From: Sipunculus nudus
Lineage: Eukaryota > Annelida > Sipuncula > Golfingiida > Sipunculidae
Direction of reading: 5' to 3'
Length of the DNA stretch: 64,000 nt
Assembly: GCA_026874595.1 (NCBI GenBank)
Contig: JAPPUL010000095.1
Location: 1,979,501 to 2,043,500, forward strand
This document shows, one piece after another, positions 38,195 through 47,504 of the stretch. Every line of letters starts with the position of its first letter. The first letter of the stretch is position 1. A program made the translations under genes and the position numbers. The notes below the pieces were generated by a model that had not been told where the DNA came from, did not search any database, and saw nothing but the letters and a program-made list of their open reading frames with translations.

Positions 38195-38753
38195 ACTTAT
38201 AAACAATTCCTGCCATGAAATTTATAGGAACTAGAAAGCTATCACCAATAATAAACTCAACACGGGTCAACAAAGGCAAATAAATATTTGCACCCAAGTT
38301 TATCTCAATACCAAAATCCATTAAAACCCCAGGCTCAACACTTTTGTTATCACCAACCCCAATAAGTGCTCCAACCCCAACCCCAAGCCTAAAAAAGTCA
38401 TTAAAAAAATGAAAATTGGCAATGGCATAAGTTCCAACATAATTAATATCTCTTTGTTTTGGAGCATCAGATGGATGGGTAATATTATTACCACGAATTA
38501 ATGCATGCATATAAAATATATCAACTCCAACAGAAATATGTTTATGAAACTTATACGAAGCTTGAATATGTCCTCGATAGTTAAGTAGATTGCCATCATC
38601 TCCAACATCTACCTTATTACCACCAGTATACCCTATACCCCCAAGAATACCCAATTGAAAGAAGCCTTTATAATAAGAGTAGTTTAAAACGGGGATAAAT
38701 AAAACTATAAGAAAAACCAAGGCAAATACTATAAGCCTAATGTTACACTTCAT
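38187..38753 (-). CDS. Small outer-membrane beta-barrel protein, paralogue 1
   Basis: 188 aa from ATG 38753 (GGAG upstream; an in-frame Met at 38777 is less likely). A signal peptide is followed by alternating beta strands (GFFQLGILGGIGYTGG, ASYKFHKHISVGVDIFYMHAL, ANFHFFNDFFRLGVGVGALIGVG) and a C-terminal strand ending in YKFK. The pattern is that of 8-stranded opacity-type porin-like barrels. It is clearly related to the proteins at 44639 and 45414. Function unknown; probably an outer-membrane surface protein. Confidence 0.75.
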   Translation of the reverse strand: MKCNIRLIVFALVFLIVLFIPVLNYSYYKGFFQLGILGGIGYTGGNKVDVGDDGNLLNYRGHIQASYKFHKHISVGVDIFYMHALIRGNNITHPSDAPKQRDINYVGTYAIANFHFFNDFFRLGVGVGALIGVGDNKSVEPGVLMDFGIEINLGANIYLPLLTRVEFIIGDSFLVPINFMAGIVYKFK

Positions 38754-38899
38754 GTAAACTCCATTCTCTATATTCAAATAATCAAAGATAGGGTTATAAG
38801 TAAATTAAGTATGTCATATAATCTAATAAACCATTCAAACAGCATAAACTTAAAAATCTAATATCTTTTAAAATCGTAACTTCAATATAATACAAAATC

Positions 38900-39919
38900 C
38901 TATCTAAACTTTATAGAAAAAGGTATTATAAACGAGATAAACACTATTCTTACCATATGATGAAATGTTACAAATAACGGCTCTATAAAATATACTATTG
39001 CAATAAGCGACATCTCATGTACTCCACCAGGGGCAAAGGCTAAAAACATTGTCATAAAGCTCTTAGAAAAAATTAAAGTACCTATATAAGCTCCGGCAAC
39101 TGTTAGTATAAGCAGTAGCAAAACAGAAATAAATCCGTGCACACTATATTTAAGCAATTCCCTATGAGAAGCCTTAGATAATCGTAAGCCTATCATAGTC
39201 CCAATTAAAACTAGGATTATTTGCACTATCCAACTTGGTAATCTACTATCCGTAAGCCCAACCGAATAACAAAAAACTGCACCCAGCATCCCACCCAAAA
39301 ACCATACATTAGGGGCTTTCAATTTAGATAACAAAAGCGATATTGGAAACGTAAATAGTATTATAACAAGCAAATCAACAATAACTCCCATGCCTATAGG
39401 CTCCCATATGAAATGATCTATAGAGCCTGACTCATATCCTGCATAATATTTAATAACCCACGGCACTATCCCAACCACCACTAAAACCCGTATTGTCTGC
39501 GTTATAATTATCTTAGGGATTAATATATCTCCCCGTTCTATTGCATAACTAACTATATATGCTAATGCTCCAGGTAATGCTGCTAAAATCGATTCTTCTT
39601 TACTATATTTTGGAAACTTATAGAAATAAAAACCGCATAATAAAGTCGCAATAAAGGTGAATACTATCATATAGACAGTTGTGTATACCCAATCTAAATT
39701 AATCGTTACTCCTGATTTTAATATTGTGCTGCCAAGATATATTCCAAGCAAGGCAAAGGTCGGTTTGTTTACAGAATCAACAAAGACTAACTTTACATTT
39801 AAAAAACTAAGTAAGGTAAGAAAAAACAATGGGCCCAACAAAAACGGTACAGGTATATGTAATAATATCGCAAGTGCTACCCCCACTAAAGATAACACTA
39901 TTGTTTTTAGATATATCAT
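38900..39919 (-). CDS. AbrB-family membrane protein (COG3180 type)
   Basis: 339 aa with about 9-10 membrane helices and two copies of the AbrB duplication motif (PFLLGPLFFLTLLSF, PNVWFLGGMLGAVFCY), plus AALPGALAYIVSYA and APGGVHEMSLIAIVYF, one in each half. Such proteins recur beside tripartite tricarboxylate transporters and PrpF-like isomerases, as here. A transport or regulatory role for the same substrate is plausible but not established; it is not the DNA-binding AbrB regulator. Confidence 0.82.
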   Translation of the reverse strand: MIYLKTIVLSLVGVALAILLHIPVPFLLGPLFFLTLLSFLNVKLVFVDSVNKPTFALLGIYLGSTILKSGVTINLDWVYTTVYMIVFTFIATLLCGFYFYKFPKYSKEESILAALPGALAYIVSYAIERGDILIPKIIITQTIRVLVVVGIVPWVIKYYAGYESGSIDHFIWEPIGMGVIVDLLVIILFTFPISLLLSKLKAPNVWFLGGMLGAVFCYSVGLTDSRLPSWIVQIILVLIGTMIGLRLSKASHRELLKYSVHGFISVLLLLILTVAGAYIGTLIFSKSFMTMFLAFAPGGVHEMSLIAIVYFIEPLFVTFHHMVRIVFISFIIPFSIKFR

Positions 39920-39970
39920 TAAGTAGATTGCTTCCTTCCGTGCTTATACGTGCTTATACGTGCTTATTAT

Positions 39971-41050
39971 TTACACATAAACATGACCAGAAAATAAAAG
40001 ACGGGCGCTACGTTTTGTATAGCCACTAACTTCACTTATATCATCACTTGGAAAATTAACCTCTACTGTGGTAACTCCAGAAGGATTTTGTAGATTAACT
40101 GCCGTTTTACCCTTTCTAAATGTCTGTTTCGTTATGGCATTCATTAATGTTCCTTCTATGAAACAACCGGTTGACAAACAAAAACCAGCTGATACTGCTA
40201 TTGCAGGGTGACATGTTAAAGGTGTAAAATAACGTATGTTTATATCTGCCTTTTTTCCATTCGTACCATTAGCCTCGCTTATCATTGCGATCTTTGGTAT
40301 CACATTATCCTTTGCAGTGCCTAAGCCCATCTTTTGAGACGCAAGTTCTCTTATACCTTCTAGCTTAGTTATTAATCCCTTATCATCACTAAGCTCATTA
40401 ACACTCTCATGACCTGTATATCCCAAAGCTCCTGCATTTACAAACACTGTCGGCATGCTTATATCAAGACAGGTTACTTTAACTCCATTAAATTCATCAA
40501 TCACTTGTCCTGTTGGCAAATAATGCCCGGTCTTCCCTCCTGCTATATTTGTAAAATATAAATCTATTGGCGCTGATAGACCAGGTACTCCCGCTATTTC
40601 AAAATCTCCCTTATAGGTTATAATCTTATCAGGGGTATTTAATATTTGCTTTATTGTTGCACCAGTATTTATATCATACACTACAACTTCTGTTTGGCCA
40701 TCTTTAATCTCTGCTAGATTATTCTCTAAACTAAATAGTCCTACCGCTGTAAGAACATTACCGCAAGTTGGCTTGTCATCAATTAACGCTTTATCTATCC
40801 CTACTTGTAAGAACTTATAATCAACATCTACTCCTTCCCTTTTAGAGCGAGATATTATTGCAACTTTACTTGTCGTAAATGTTGCTCCTCCTATCCCGTC
40901 TATCTGCCTAGGGTCTGGACTTCCCATTATCCGCAATATAAGCTCATCCCGAGCCTCTATATTATTTGGCATATCCTCTTCAAGTAAACATACTCCCTTT
41001 GACGTCCCTCCTCGAAATAGCATACATCTTATCTTCTTTAAATCGTTCAT
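39971..41050 (-). CDS. PrpF-family isomerase (4-oxalomesaconate tautomerase-like)
   Basis: 359 aa of the PrpF/DUF453 diaminopimelate-epimerase-like fold. Seen: CMLFRGGTSKGVCLLEEDMP at the N-terminus, GGATFTTSKVAIIS, CGNVLTAVGLFSLE, and LTCHPAIAVSAGFCLSTG near the C-terminus. Family members isomerise unsaturated tricarboxylates (trans-aconitate, 4-oxalomesaconate). Next to a tricarboxylate transporter, a role in catabolism of an imported tricarboxylate fits. The exact substrate cannot be read from sequence. Confidence 0.85.
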   Translation of the reverse strand: MNDLKKIRCMLFRGGTSKGVCLLEEDMPNNIEARDELILRIMGSPDPRQIDGIGGATFTTSKVAIISRSKREGVDVDYKFLQVGIDKALIDDKPTCGNVLTAVGLFSLENNLAEIKDGQTEVVVYDINTGATIKQILNTPDKIITYKGDFEIAGVPGLSAPIDLYFTNIAGGKTGHYLPTGQVIDEFNGVKVTCLDISMPTVFVNAGALGYTGHESVNELSDDKGLITKLEGIRELASQKMGLGTAKDNVIPKIAMISEANGTNGKKADINIRYFTPLTCHPAIAVSAGFCLSTGCFIEGTLMNAITKQTFRKGKTAVNLQNPSGVTTVEVNFPSDDISEVSGYTKRSARLLFSGHVYV

Positions 41051-41105
41051 AATATCACCCTATCTCATAAGCTTTTATTCTAATCATAATAAATTTATAA
41101 TAAAA

Positions 41106-43142
41106 CTAATAGAAGAATGTGTCATATATTAGCCCCATAGGCAAATGTAATGTCATTATGTTTTGGATAAATAGCAAAAACCCTATTGCTATCCCTGTTA
41201 TAAATAGCGTTTTTAGCCATGAGGCATTTGTATATATTTTAATTATAGATATAAATATTATCCCTATTGCTGCAACAAAGCCGAATAACCATGTTCCTAA
41301 AGCCATAAAACCAAACCATAGAAAATTACGCCACGTTGATACCCAATAACGTTTGTCATCCTCTTTATCTTGCACATTAACACGAGCTTCTTCAACCATC
41401 TTGCCCCTCTTATAAGGTAATAATAGTAAATACAGCAGCGCCACTATGCAAATTAATATTATTATTGAAACCGATATTGGGAAAAGTAGTCCTAGAAACT
41501 CATGCTGCGTACTATCATACAATGCATATATTACAAATAACACTATTCCTACTATGAAGAATAATTCCTTTTTAAATCTGCTTGGAGTAAACACTTCATC
41601 TTCATCTATCATTTGCCCATCTGTAACACTACCATCTCCCCCATCTCCCCCATCTCCTCCTCCTCCTCTTTTAACTTTCTTCTTAAATAAAACATTACCA
41701 AGCAGTATTGATACTACTGTTAGTACCAATATTACTATCACTCCAGGACGAGTCAAAAATGACCATGAATAAAACTGCAATGCTTGATATAAATACGTTT
41801 CTATTGTATCTGATAACACAAACCCTATCAATAACGCAGGACGTGACCAATTAAAATACTTAAATAAAATACCTACTACTCCAATTCCTAACAATAGCAC
41901 CAAATCTTCCAGACTACGGGTTGCTTGTATCGCCGCAAAGCATATTACCATTATCATAAACGGTCCCAAATAACCATACTGAATTTGGGTTACTTTTGAC
42001 ACTTTGTTAGACAATAATATACATGTACCCGTTCCTATCACGTTAGCAAGGGCCAAAGACCATATTATTGTATACGATATATGCAGGTCTTCTTGCACCA
42101 ACGAAGGACCAGGTTCTATTCCTAATATTGTAAGCCCTCCTAAAAATACTGCCATACTACCGCTTCCTGGTATGCCAAATAATAATGTAGGAATTAATCC
42201 TCCTCCCTCCTTTGCATTATTTGCTGACTCAGGTGCTATTACTCCACGTATCTCTCCTTTTCCAAAATTACTTTTATCCTTCGTCGTCTGTACCACATGG
42301 CCATAAGCAATCCAGTCAACCACACTACCCCCCAACCCAGGTATTGCTCCAATTAAAGCTCCCAAAGGTGCACACCTTGCCACTACCCATTTGTGTAACC
42401 ACGTGTCCTTTAAGCCTTTAAACCATCCCTTCCCTAAGGAAGTAGCACCGCCCTCAGATGCTATCTTTTTATTTTGAACAAGTAAATCTACTATCTCGGG
42501 TATTGCAAATATCCCAAGACTCACTATAACAAGTTTAAGTCCGTCAAACAAATAGTAACTACCAAAGGTCAATCTCCATTCTCCAGTTGCCGGGGCTCCC
42601 CCTACCGCTCCCATCAATAAACCAAGCCCGCAGGCTATAAAACCCTTACTCATATTCTTACCACTTAATACTCCTACCATACTAAGTCCAAGAACTGCTA
42701 AGCTAAATAATTCTGCAGAGGTAAATGAAAGGATTAAAGGACGCGCAAATACTATTGTAAGCATTAATATAAGCGCACCTATTAATCCTCCTATCAGTGA
42801 TGAGGAAAACGCCGCACTCAAAGCTCGTGCCGCCTCGCCTTTCTTTGCCAGGGGATATCCGTCCAATATCGTTGCTTGTGACGATGATGAACCCGGTATC
42901 CCCATTAGTACTGAGGTAAATGTATCTGATGTTGGTATGACTGCAACCAAGCCTATTAGCATCGCTAACGCTGAGGTTGCATCCATACCATATAAAAACG
43001 GAAGCATAATTGAAAACCCTACTATACCTCCAAGTCCGGGTAATATCCCTATCGATATACCAAGAAAAACGCCAGCTATTAGATACAGCATATGCTCAAA
43101 CGTTAGCAGCTGCTGTAGTGTCATCAATAACGCTTCTATCAC
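41106..43142 (-). CDS. tctA: Tripartite tricarboxylate transporter, TctA-TctB fusion
   Basis: 678 aa. Residues 1-490 are TctA, the 12-helix permease: GIGILPGLGGIVGFSIMLPF, FTSVLMGIPGSSSSQATILDGYPLAKKGEA, GGGLIPTLLFGIPGSGSMA. A Gly/Asp linker (about 495-507, GGGGDGGDGGDG) then joins an approximately 165-residue tail with four helices (ELFFIVGIVLFVIYALYD, FLWFGFMALGTWLFGF, TLFITGIAIGFLLFIQN), matching the size and topology of TctB, normally a separate small subunit. No separate tctB is present. The start is GTG 43142; a Met six codons later is possible. Confidence 0.88.
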   Translation of the reverse strand: MIEALLMTLQQLLTFEHMLYLIAGVFLGISIGILPGLGGIVGFSIMLPFLYGMDATSALAMLIGLVAVIPTSDTFTSVLMGIPGSSSSQATILDGYPLAKKGEAARALSAAFSSSLIGGLIGALILMLTIVFARPLILSFTSAELFSLAVLGLSMVGVLSGKNMSKGFIACGLGLLMGAVGGAPATGEWRLTFGSYYLFDGLKLVIVSLGIFAIPEIVDLLVQNKKIASEGGATSLGKGWFKGLKDTWLHKWVVARCAPLGALIGAIPGLGGSVVDWIAYGHVVQTTKDKSNFGKGEIRGVIAPESANNAKEGGGLIPTLLFGIPGSGSMAVFLGGLTILGIEPGPSLVQEDLHISYTIIWSLALANVIGTGTCILLSNKVSKVTQIQYGYLGPFMIMVICFAAIQATRSLEDLVLLLGIGVVGILFKYFNWSRPALLIGFVLSDTIETYLYQALQFYSWSFLTRPGVIVILVLTVVSILLGNVLFKKKVKRGGGGDGGDGGDGSVTDGQMIDEDEVFTPSRFKKELFFIVGIVLFVIYALYDSTQHEFLGLLFPISVSIIILICIVALLYLLLLPYKRGKMVEEARVNVQDKEDDKRYWVSTWRNFLWFGFMALGTWLFGFVAAIGIIFISIIKIYTNASWLKTLFITGIAIGFLLFIQNIMTLHLPMGLIYDTFFY

Positions 43143-43173
43143 TGATACTACACCTCCTTATCTATAACTTTAT

Positions 43174-44262
43174 CTACAACCTTGCTTTATACTTCCTTCT
43201 AAGCCAATTCTTTATCCATTGCTTAGAGCGTCTACTAACAGTTATCGCCTTCTTTTTTAATGCCTCTGCTTCTCCCCCTGTTACTTGTTTATACCTTCCT
43301 ATCTTACCTGCATTCTTGCTTGCAAAGCCAGGTTCTGTTATTATCTTTGTAAATGCATTAGTGTAGGTATTTATAATCTCTTTTGATGTGCCTTTTGGCA
43401 AAAATATCATCTTTTGTGCCGCAAAACCCGCTACAAAAAACGTCTTCCATGCATCAAACCCTGGCCCCCGTGGCTTTTGCCCATATATCATCTCATAAGC
43501 CTCTGCAAGATGTGGTAATTCTGGAAAGGTCGGATCTCTTGTTAAATTACCATCCTCATCAACGCTTCCCCAAGAGAGTAAAGGTATAGCTTTCCCTGCA
43601 TCAGCATCAGGTTTAACTCCTTTCAAGTATGCTGGGGTTGTCTGATAATCAAGATTTGCCTCTCCTCTCAAGAAGGCTAAACGACCTCCTTTTCGCCCTT
43701 TCATCCCAAATACCACCTGTACGTCAAGGCCAAGTAAGTCAAAGGCTAGTAACGGAATTATGTCAAGTGATACCGGACCTATACTTGCAAACTTAAGCTT
43801 CTTTCCCCGCAACTTAGGTATATCTTTTGCACTACTTATTCCAAGATCTGGGGATGCATATAATACCCCTCCTGTTGGACTGCCAAGCACTATATGCCAA
43901 TCTTTATATTCATAGCGTACACGCCTATCATCCAGTAAATAAGGCATTTGTGTTGAACCAGCTGTCATTAAAATAGTACGTCCATCTGGTCTTGCTCTAT
44001 TTGCAAAGAAGTTTGCTCCTTTCGTAGAGCCTCCTCCAGGCATGTTTTTGACTACCACGTTGGGCTTGCCTGGCAAGGCATCCGCAAGCAATGGCGCATA
44101 AAAACGTGATAACCTATCTGTACCCCCTCCTGCTTTAAACGGAGCTATCAATTCTATTGTCTGCCCTCTAAAGCTTACATCTGAATAACTTGTGTCTCCA
44201 TAAAAAACTAGGAAACCTATCACTACAAAGACTCCTAGCATCTTAAATACTTTGTTTATCAT
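43174..44262 (-). CDS. tctC: Tripartite tricarboxylate transporter receptor (TctC/Bug family)
   Basis: Periplasmic solute receptor of the Bug family, 362 aa from ATG 44262, chosen because AAGGAG lies 7 bp upstream; a TTG at 44286 would overlap it. A signal peptide is followed by IELIAPFKAGGGTDRLSRFYAPLL and VVVKNMPGGGSTKGANFFANRARPDGRTI, the classic Bug N-terminal motifs. 32 bp upstream of the tctA-tctB fusion and probably first in that operon. The ligand is presumably a carboxylate. Confidence 0.9.
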   Translation of the reverse strand: MINKVFKMLGVFVVIGFLVFYGDTSYSDVSFRGQTIELIAPFKAGGGTDRLSRFYAPLLADALPGKPNVVVKNMPGGGSTKGANFFANRARPDGRTILMTAGSTQMPYLLDDRRVRYEYKDWHIVLGSPTGGVLYASPDLGISSAKDIPKLRGKKLKFASIGPVSLDIIPLLAFDLLGLDVQVVFGMKGRKGGRLAFLRGEANLDYQTTPAYLKGVKPDADAGKAIPLLSWGSVDEDGNLTRDPTFPELPHLAEAYEMIYGQKPRGPGFDAWKTFFVAGFAAQKMIFLPKGTSKEIINTYTNAFTKIITEPGFASKNAGKIGRYKQVTGGEAEALKKKAITVSRRSKQWIKNWLRRKYKARL

Positions 44263-44638
44263 CTTTTTACTCCTTCCAATTAACAAATTGGCAAAAAGTA
44301 AATAAACTAATTGTATTGAAAGTATACAAGTGATTTAAAAAAAATTAAATTAATATTTCTAAATACAAACTAAACAATGTTAATTATTTTTGCATTCTCT
44401 TTGCAATAAGCTTTCTAAACAAACATATCTTAGACTAGGACTTAGTATATAATCTTTTAAGGAGGAGTTTCTTTTTGAAGTTTTATGAAGTTTTATTATA
44501 TATAACTATAATGCGAGTTTAAGCCTTTATTTAGCTACTTTATTAGTTAATCGTATAAACCTACAGCTAGCCTTTTATATATATTATATATAAAAGACCT
44601 ACTCAATTATAAATTTCAAGTTAATACAAAGGGTAATC
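44263..44638. other. Intergenic region with orphan Shine-Dalgarno and AT palindrome
   Basis: About 375 bp between tctC and the second beta-barrel gene. On the plus strand there is an aaggagga site at about 44459 with only a 15-codon ORF after it (TTG 44475), and a perfect 23-bp palindrome at 44573-44595 (ttttatatata-t-tatatataaaa), 44 bp beyond the stop of the beta-barrel gene. The palindrome could be a hairpin marking transcript ends. No gene is supported. Confidence 0.5.
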
Positions 44639-45202
44639 TTATTTAAACTTATATCTCATACCAAACAAAATCGCCATTTTATACAACGTTCTTTCAGCAA
44701 GAAGCAAATCTGTGCGGAACATAATCGGAACATACAATACCTCTTTATACACAGGAATCTCTGTCCCAGCACCCAGCATTAGAGCAAACTCGCTGCCTTT
44801 ATTTTTACCTATACCAAAAACTCCTCCTAATCCAGCCGTAAATTTCATCCAATCATCAATTAAATGTAAATTAATAAATAAAAGAACTCCTATATAATCA
44901 ATGCTACCTATACCAGCCCATGAATCCTTAGGTTTTGTACTTTTTGCTGTCAAGGCATGAGTATAATGTAATTCAACTCCACCAGAAAAAAGTTCACTAA
45001 ACCTATATGTCGCATCTATATATGCTCCATAATTAAACTTATCATCTTCCTTATCGTCAATATCTGCTCCTGTTGCTGTATACCCAAGTCCGGCAGCAAG
45101 CCCAAAGGTAAAATAGCTATCATACGTATATCCTAAAACAGGACTTAATATTAATACTGTAAGTGTTAAAAACACTAAAGACAACTTTTTATATAGATTC
45201 AT
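44639..45202 (-). CDS. Small outer-membrane beta-barrel protein, paralogue 2
   Basis: 187 aa with a signal peptide (LSLVFLTLTVLILSPVLGYTYD) and beta strands with the same landmarks as its paralogues: FGLAAGLGYTATGAD, ATYRFSELFSGGVELHYTHAL, INLHLIDDWMKFTAGLGGVFGIG, TEIPVYKEVLYVPIMFRTDLL, ending GMRYKFK. Predicted 8-stranded outer-membrane barrel, function unknown. It is 211 bp downstream of paralogue 3. Confidence 0.75.
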   Translation of the reverse strand: MNLYKKLSLVFLTLTVLILSPVLGYTYDSYFTFGLAAGLGYTATGADIDDKEDDKFNYGAYIDATYRFSELFSGGVELHYTHALTAKSTKPKDSWAGIGSIDYIGVLLFINLHLIDDWMKFTAGLGGVFGIGKNKGSEFALMLGAGTEIPVYKEVLYVPIMFRTDLLLAERTLYKMAILFGMRYKFK

Positions 45203-45413
45203 ATGTACGACCCATCCTTTATTATTTAATTTACATTGCTTATGAATCTATATAATATAGATCAATATAGCAAAAAGAGTATATATTAATTATTTTTTTA
45301 AATAAAGTGCTATACTTCTCTTTATAATACTTTATAATACTTTGTTTATAGGTAAAGAAAACATCTCTTTCTACTAATTACTACTCTACTAATATCTTAT
45401 ACGCTACTAATAC

Positions 45414-45977
45414 TTATAAGAACCTATATCTAAAGCCAAGGTTTATAACACTTTTAAATAGTGTAGTTACACCTGATCTTGGTATAATAAAATCTGTTCT
45501 TACCATAATAGGAAAGTACAAATTCTTGTATATAGGTATTTCTAAGCCTGCATTTAGCATAAACGTGAGGTAAGTTTCTGTGTCAGGACCAAGCCCAAAG
45601 TATCCTCCAAGCCCAATTCCAAGTTTAAACCAATCGTCAAGCATATGAAAATTAGCCATAAATAAAAGACCAATATACTTATTTTCAGCATCGGTTGGAT
45701 CAGGTACATGCGCATAAGACACTTCAGCCCCGGCAGATATATATTGCATGAATCTATATGTCATATCCACATGAACACCATAAGTTAATTTCTTATTTAC
45801 TATTCCAGTTGTCGAAGTAGTACTAAAATCACTTCCATTTGAACTTATACCAATTCCTGAAAGTATTCCAACAGTGAAATGTCTTTTAGGTTCCGCTGTA
45901 CTATCATGTGCATGGCTTAAATTGGGGAGAATAAGAAAAAGTAAAGAAGAACATAGTATACAAAGTTTAAGTTTCAT
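45414..45977 (-). CDS. Small outer-membrane beta-barrel protein, paralogue 3
   Basis: 187 aa from ATG 45977 (AAAGGGTGAT upstream; a Met at 46010 is possible). Signal peptide LCILCSSLLFLILPNLSHA, then strands matching the other two: VGILSGIGISSNGSDF, MTYRFMQYISAGAEVSYAH, ANFHMLDDWFKLGIGLGGYFGLG, LEIPIYKNLYFPIMVRTDFI, ending GFRYRFL. Closest to paralogue 2, with which it forms a tandem pair. Upstream 45978-46270 is AT-rich with nothing recognisable. Confidence 0.75.
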   Translation of the reverse strand: MKLKLCILCSSLLFLILPNLSHAHDSTAEPKRHFTVGILSGIGISSNGSDFSTTSTTGIVNKKLTYGVHVDMTYRFMQYISAGAEVSYAHVPDPTDAENKYIGLLFMANFHMLDDWFKLGIGLGGYFGLGPDTETYLTFMLNAGLEIPIYKNLYFPIMVRTDFIIPRSGVTTLFKSVINLGFRYRFL

Positions 45978-46270
45978 AGTATCACCCTTTATAGCTTTTA
46001 AATTCTGCATAGTATATAAATAGTTTTATATATCTATGTGATAATAATCCTAAACACCGTATATTTTATTTTGTTCGTAATAATTACTAAATTAGTAGTT
46101 ACAAAAATGAAGGATAGCATAAACAGTAAAAACTATAAGCTAGTTTTATATAACTTACTTACTATTAGATAGTTAAATTCACATTATAAACCAGCTTATT
46201 ATAGCAGCAATTATTATTACTCATTGACTATAATCTAGATTATACATATATTTGAAAATTATAAACAAGT

Positions 46271-47377
46271 ATGGATAATAGTATGAGACAAGAAGTTGGT
46301 AGTTTGCAAGATGAGCTATATAAAACACTTAGTAGTGAAGAACTTTCAACTAGAATACAAAAAGCAAAAGATAAATTAGGCGATAAGCTTTATATACTTG
46401 GACATCATTATCAGACAGATGATGTTATAAAATATGCAGATGAGACAGGTGATTCCCTTGCACTTGCCCAAAAAGCCTCAAAAGTTACAAAAGCACAATA
46501 TATAGTCTTTTGTGGCGTGCACTTTATGGCAGAAAGCGCTGATATCTTAACAAGCGATAAACAAAAAGTTATACTCCCTGACCTTAGTGCTGGATGCTCT
46601 ATGGCGGATATGGCTTCTATCGAAGCTCTTGAGGACGGATGGGAAGAAATTACATCTTTAACCAAAGACAAAATAATACCTATTACATATATAAATTCGA
46701 GTGCTGATATAAAAGCCTTTTGCGGAATGCATGATGGCATCGTTTGCACATCATCTAATGCCCACAAAGTTTTGGATTGGGCTTTTACTAAAGCTCAGAA
46801 GGTAATATTTTTACCAGATAGAAACTTAGGTAAGAACACCGCGTATGCTATGGGTATCCCGCTTGATAAAATAATTATATGGGATCCTGATAAAGATTTA
46901 GGGGGCAATACTCCTGAGAGCATTATAAACTCAAAAGTTATTTTATGGGAAGGGTATTGTAGTGTGCATGAGATGTTTAACGTGTCGCATATTAAACAGT
47001 GCAGAGAAGCTGATTCTGATATAAAGATACTTGTACATCCTGAATGCTCTTTTGATGTTGTTAATATGTCGGATTATGTTGGGTCAACAAGTTTTATTAT
47101 AAACACTATAAAGGATGCAAAGCTTGGTTCAAAATGGGCTATAGGAACAGAGATTAATCTTGTGGGAAGGCTTAAAAAAATGCATCCTTCCCTTATGATA
47201 AAATCTCTATCGCCTTATCAATGCCTTTGTGCGACCATGTTTAGGATACGGCCTCAATATTTGCTTAATGTTCTTGAAAGACTTTTAGAAGGTAAGGTTA
47301 TAAATAGAATAACAGTTGATGAGCAAATCGCTCATTATAGTAAGATAAGTTTAGATAGGATGCTTGAACTTAAATAA
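46271..47377 (+). CDS. nadA: Quinolinate synthase A
   Basis: 4Fe-4S enzyme that condenses iminoaspartate with dihydroxyacetone phosphate to quinolinate for NAD. Seen: LYILGHHYQTDDVIKYADETGDSL, GVHFMAESADIL, and cluster cysteines in DLSAGCSMADM, FCGMHDG/EGYCSVHEM and LSPYQCLCATMFR. 368 aa is the longer form of the family. No nadB or nadC is in the window. AT-rich control region upstream; no obvious riboswitch. Confidence 0.95.
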   Translation: MDNSMRQEVGSLQDELYKTLSSEELSTRIQKAKDKLGDKLYILGHHYQTDDVIKYADETGDSLALAQKASKVTKAQYIVFCGVHFMAESADILTSDKQKVILPDLSAGCSMADMASIEALEDGWEEITSLTKDKIIPITYINSSADIKAFCGMHDGIVCTSSNAHKVLDWAFTKAQKVIFLPDRNLGKNTAYAMGIPLDKIIIWDPDKDLGGNTPESIINSKVILWEGYCSVHEMFNVSHIKQCREADSDIKILVHPECSFDVVNMSDYVGSTSFIINTIKDAKLGSKWAIGTEINLVGRLKKMHPSLMIKSLSPYQCLCATMFRIRPQYLLNVLERLLEGKVINRITVDEQIAHYSKISLDRMLELK

Positions 47378-47414
47378 AATAAAGTGTTACTAGTAATATA
47401 ATTGCTATATTTAT

Positions 47415-47502
47415 AGAAAGCAGATAGAAAGCAGATAGAAAACAGATAGAAAGCAGATAGAAAACAAATAGAAAACAAATAGAAAACAAATAGAAAACAA
47501 AG
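47415..47502. repeat. 11-bp tandem repeat, 8 copies, abutting a start codon
   Basis: Eight copies of an 11-bp unit. The first half has agaaagcagat/agaaaacagat, the second half agaaaacaaat. The array fills the space between nadA and the MBL gene and ends 2 bp before its ATG at 47505, so the gene has no normal Shine-Dalgarno. It is purine-rich on the sense strand. Copy-number change would alter the 5' leader. Confidence 0.92.
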
Positions 47503-47504
47503 TT

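Noticed and set aside
44573-44595. Rho-independent terminator
   Set aside because: The palindrome is pure A/T without a GC stem or following T-run, so a strong terminator cannot be claimed.
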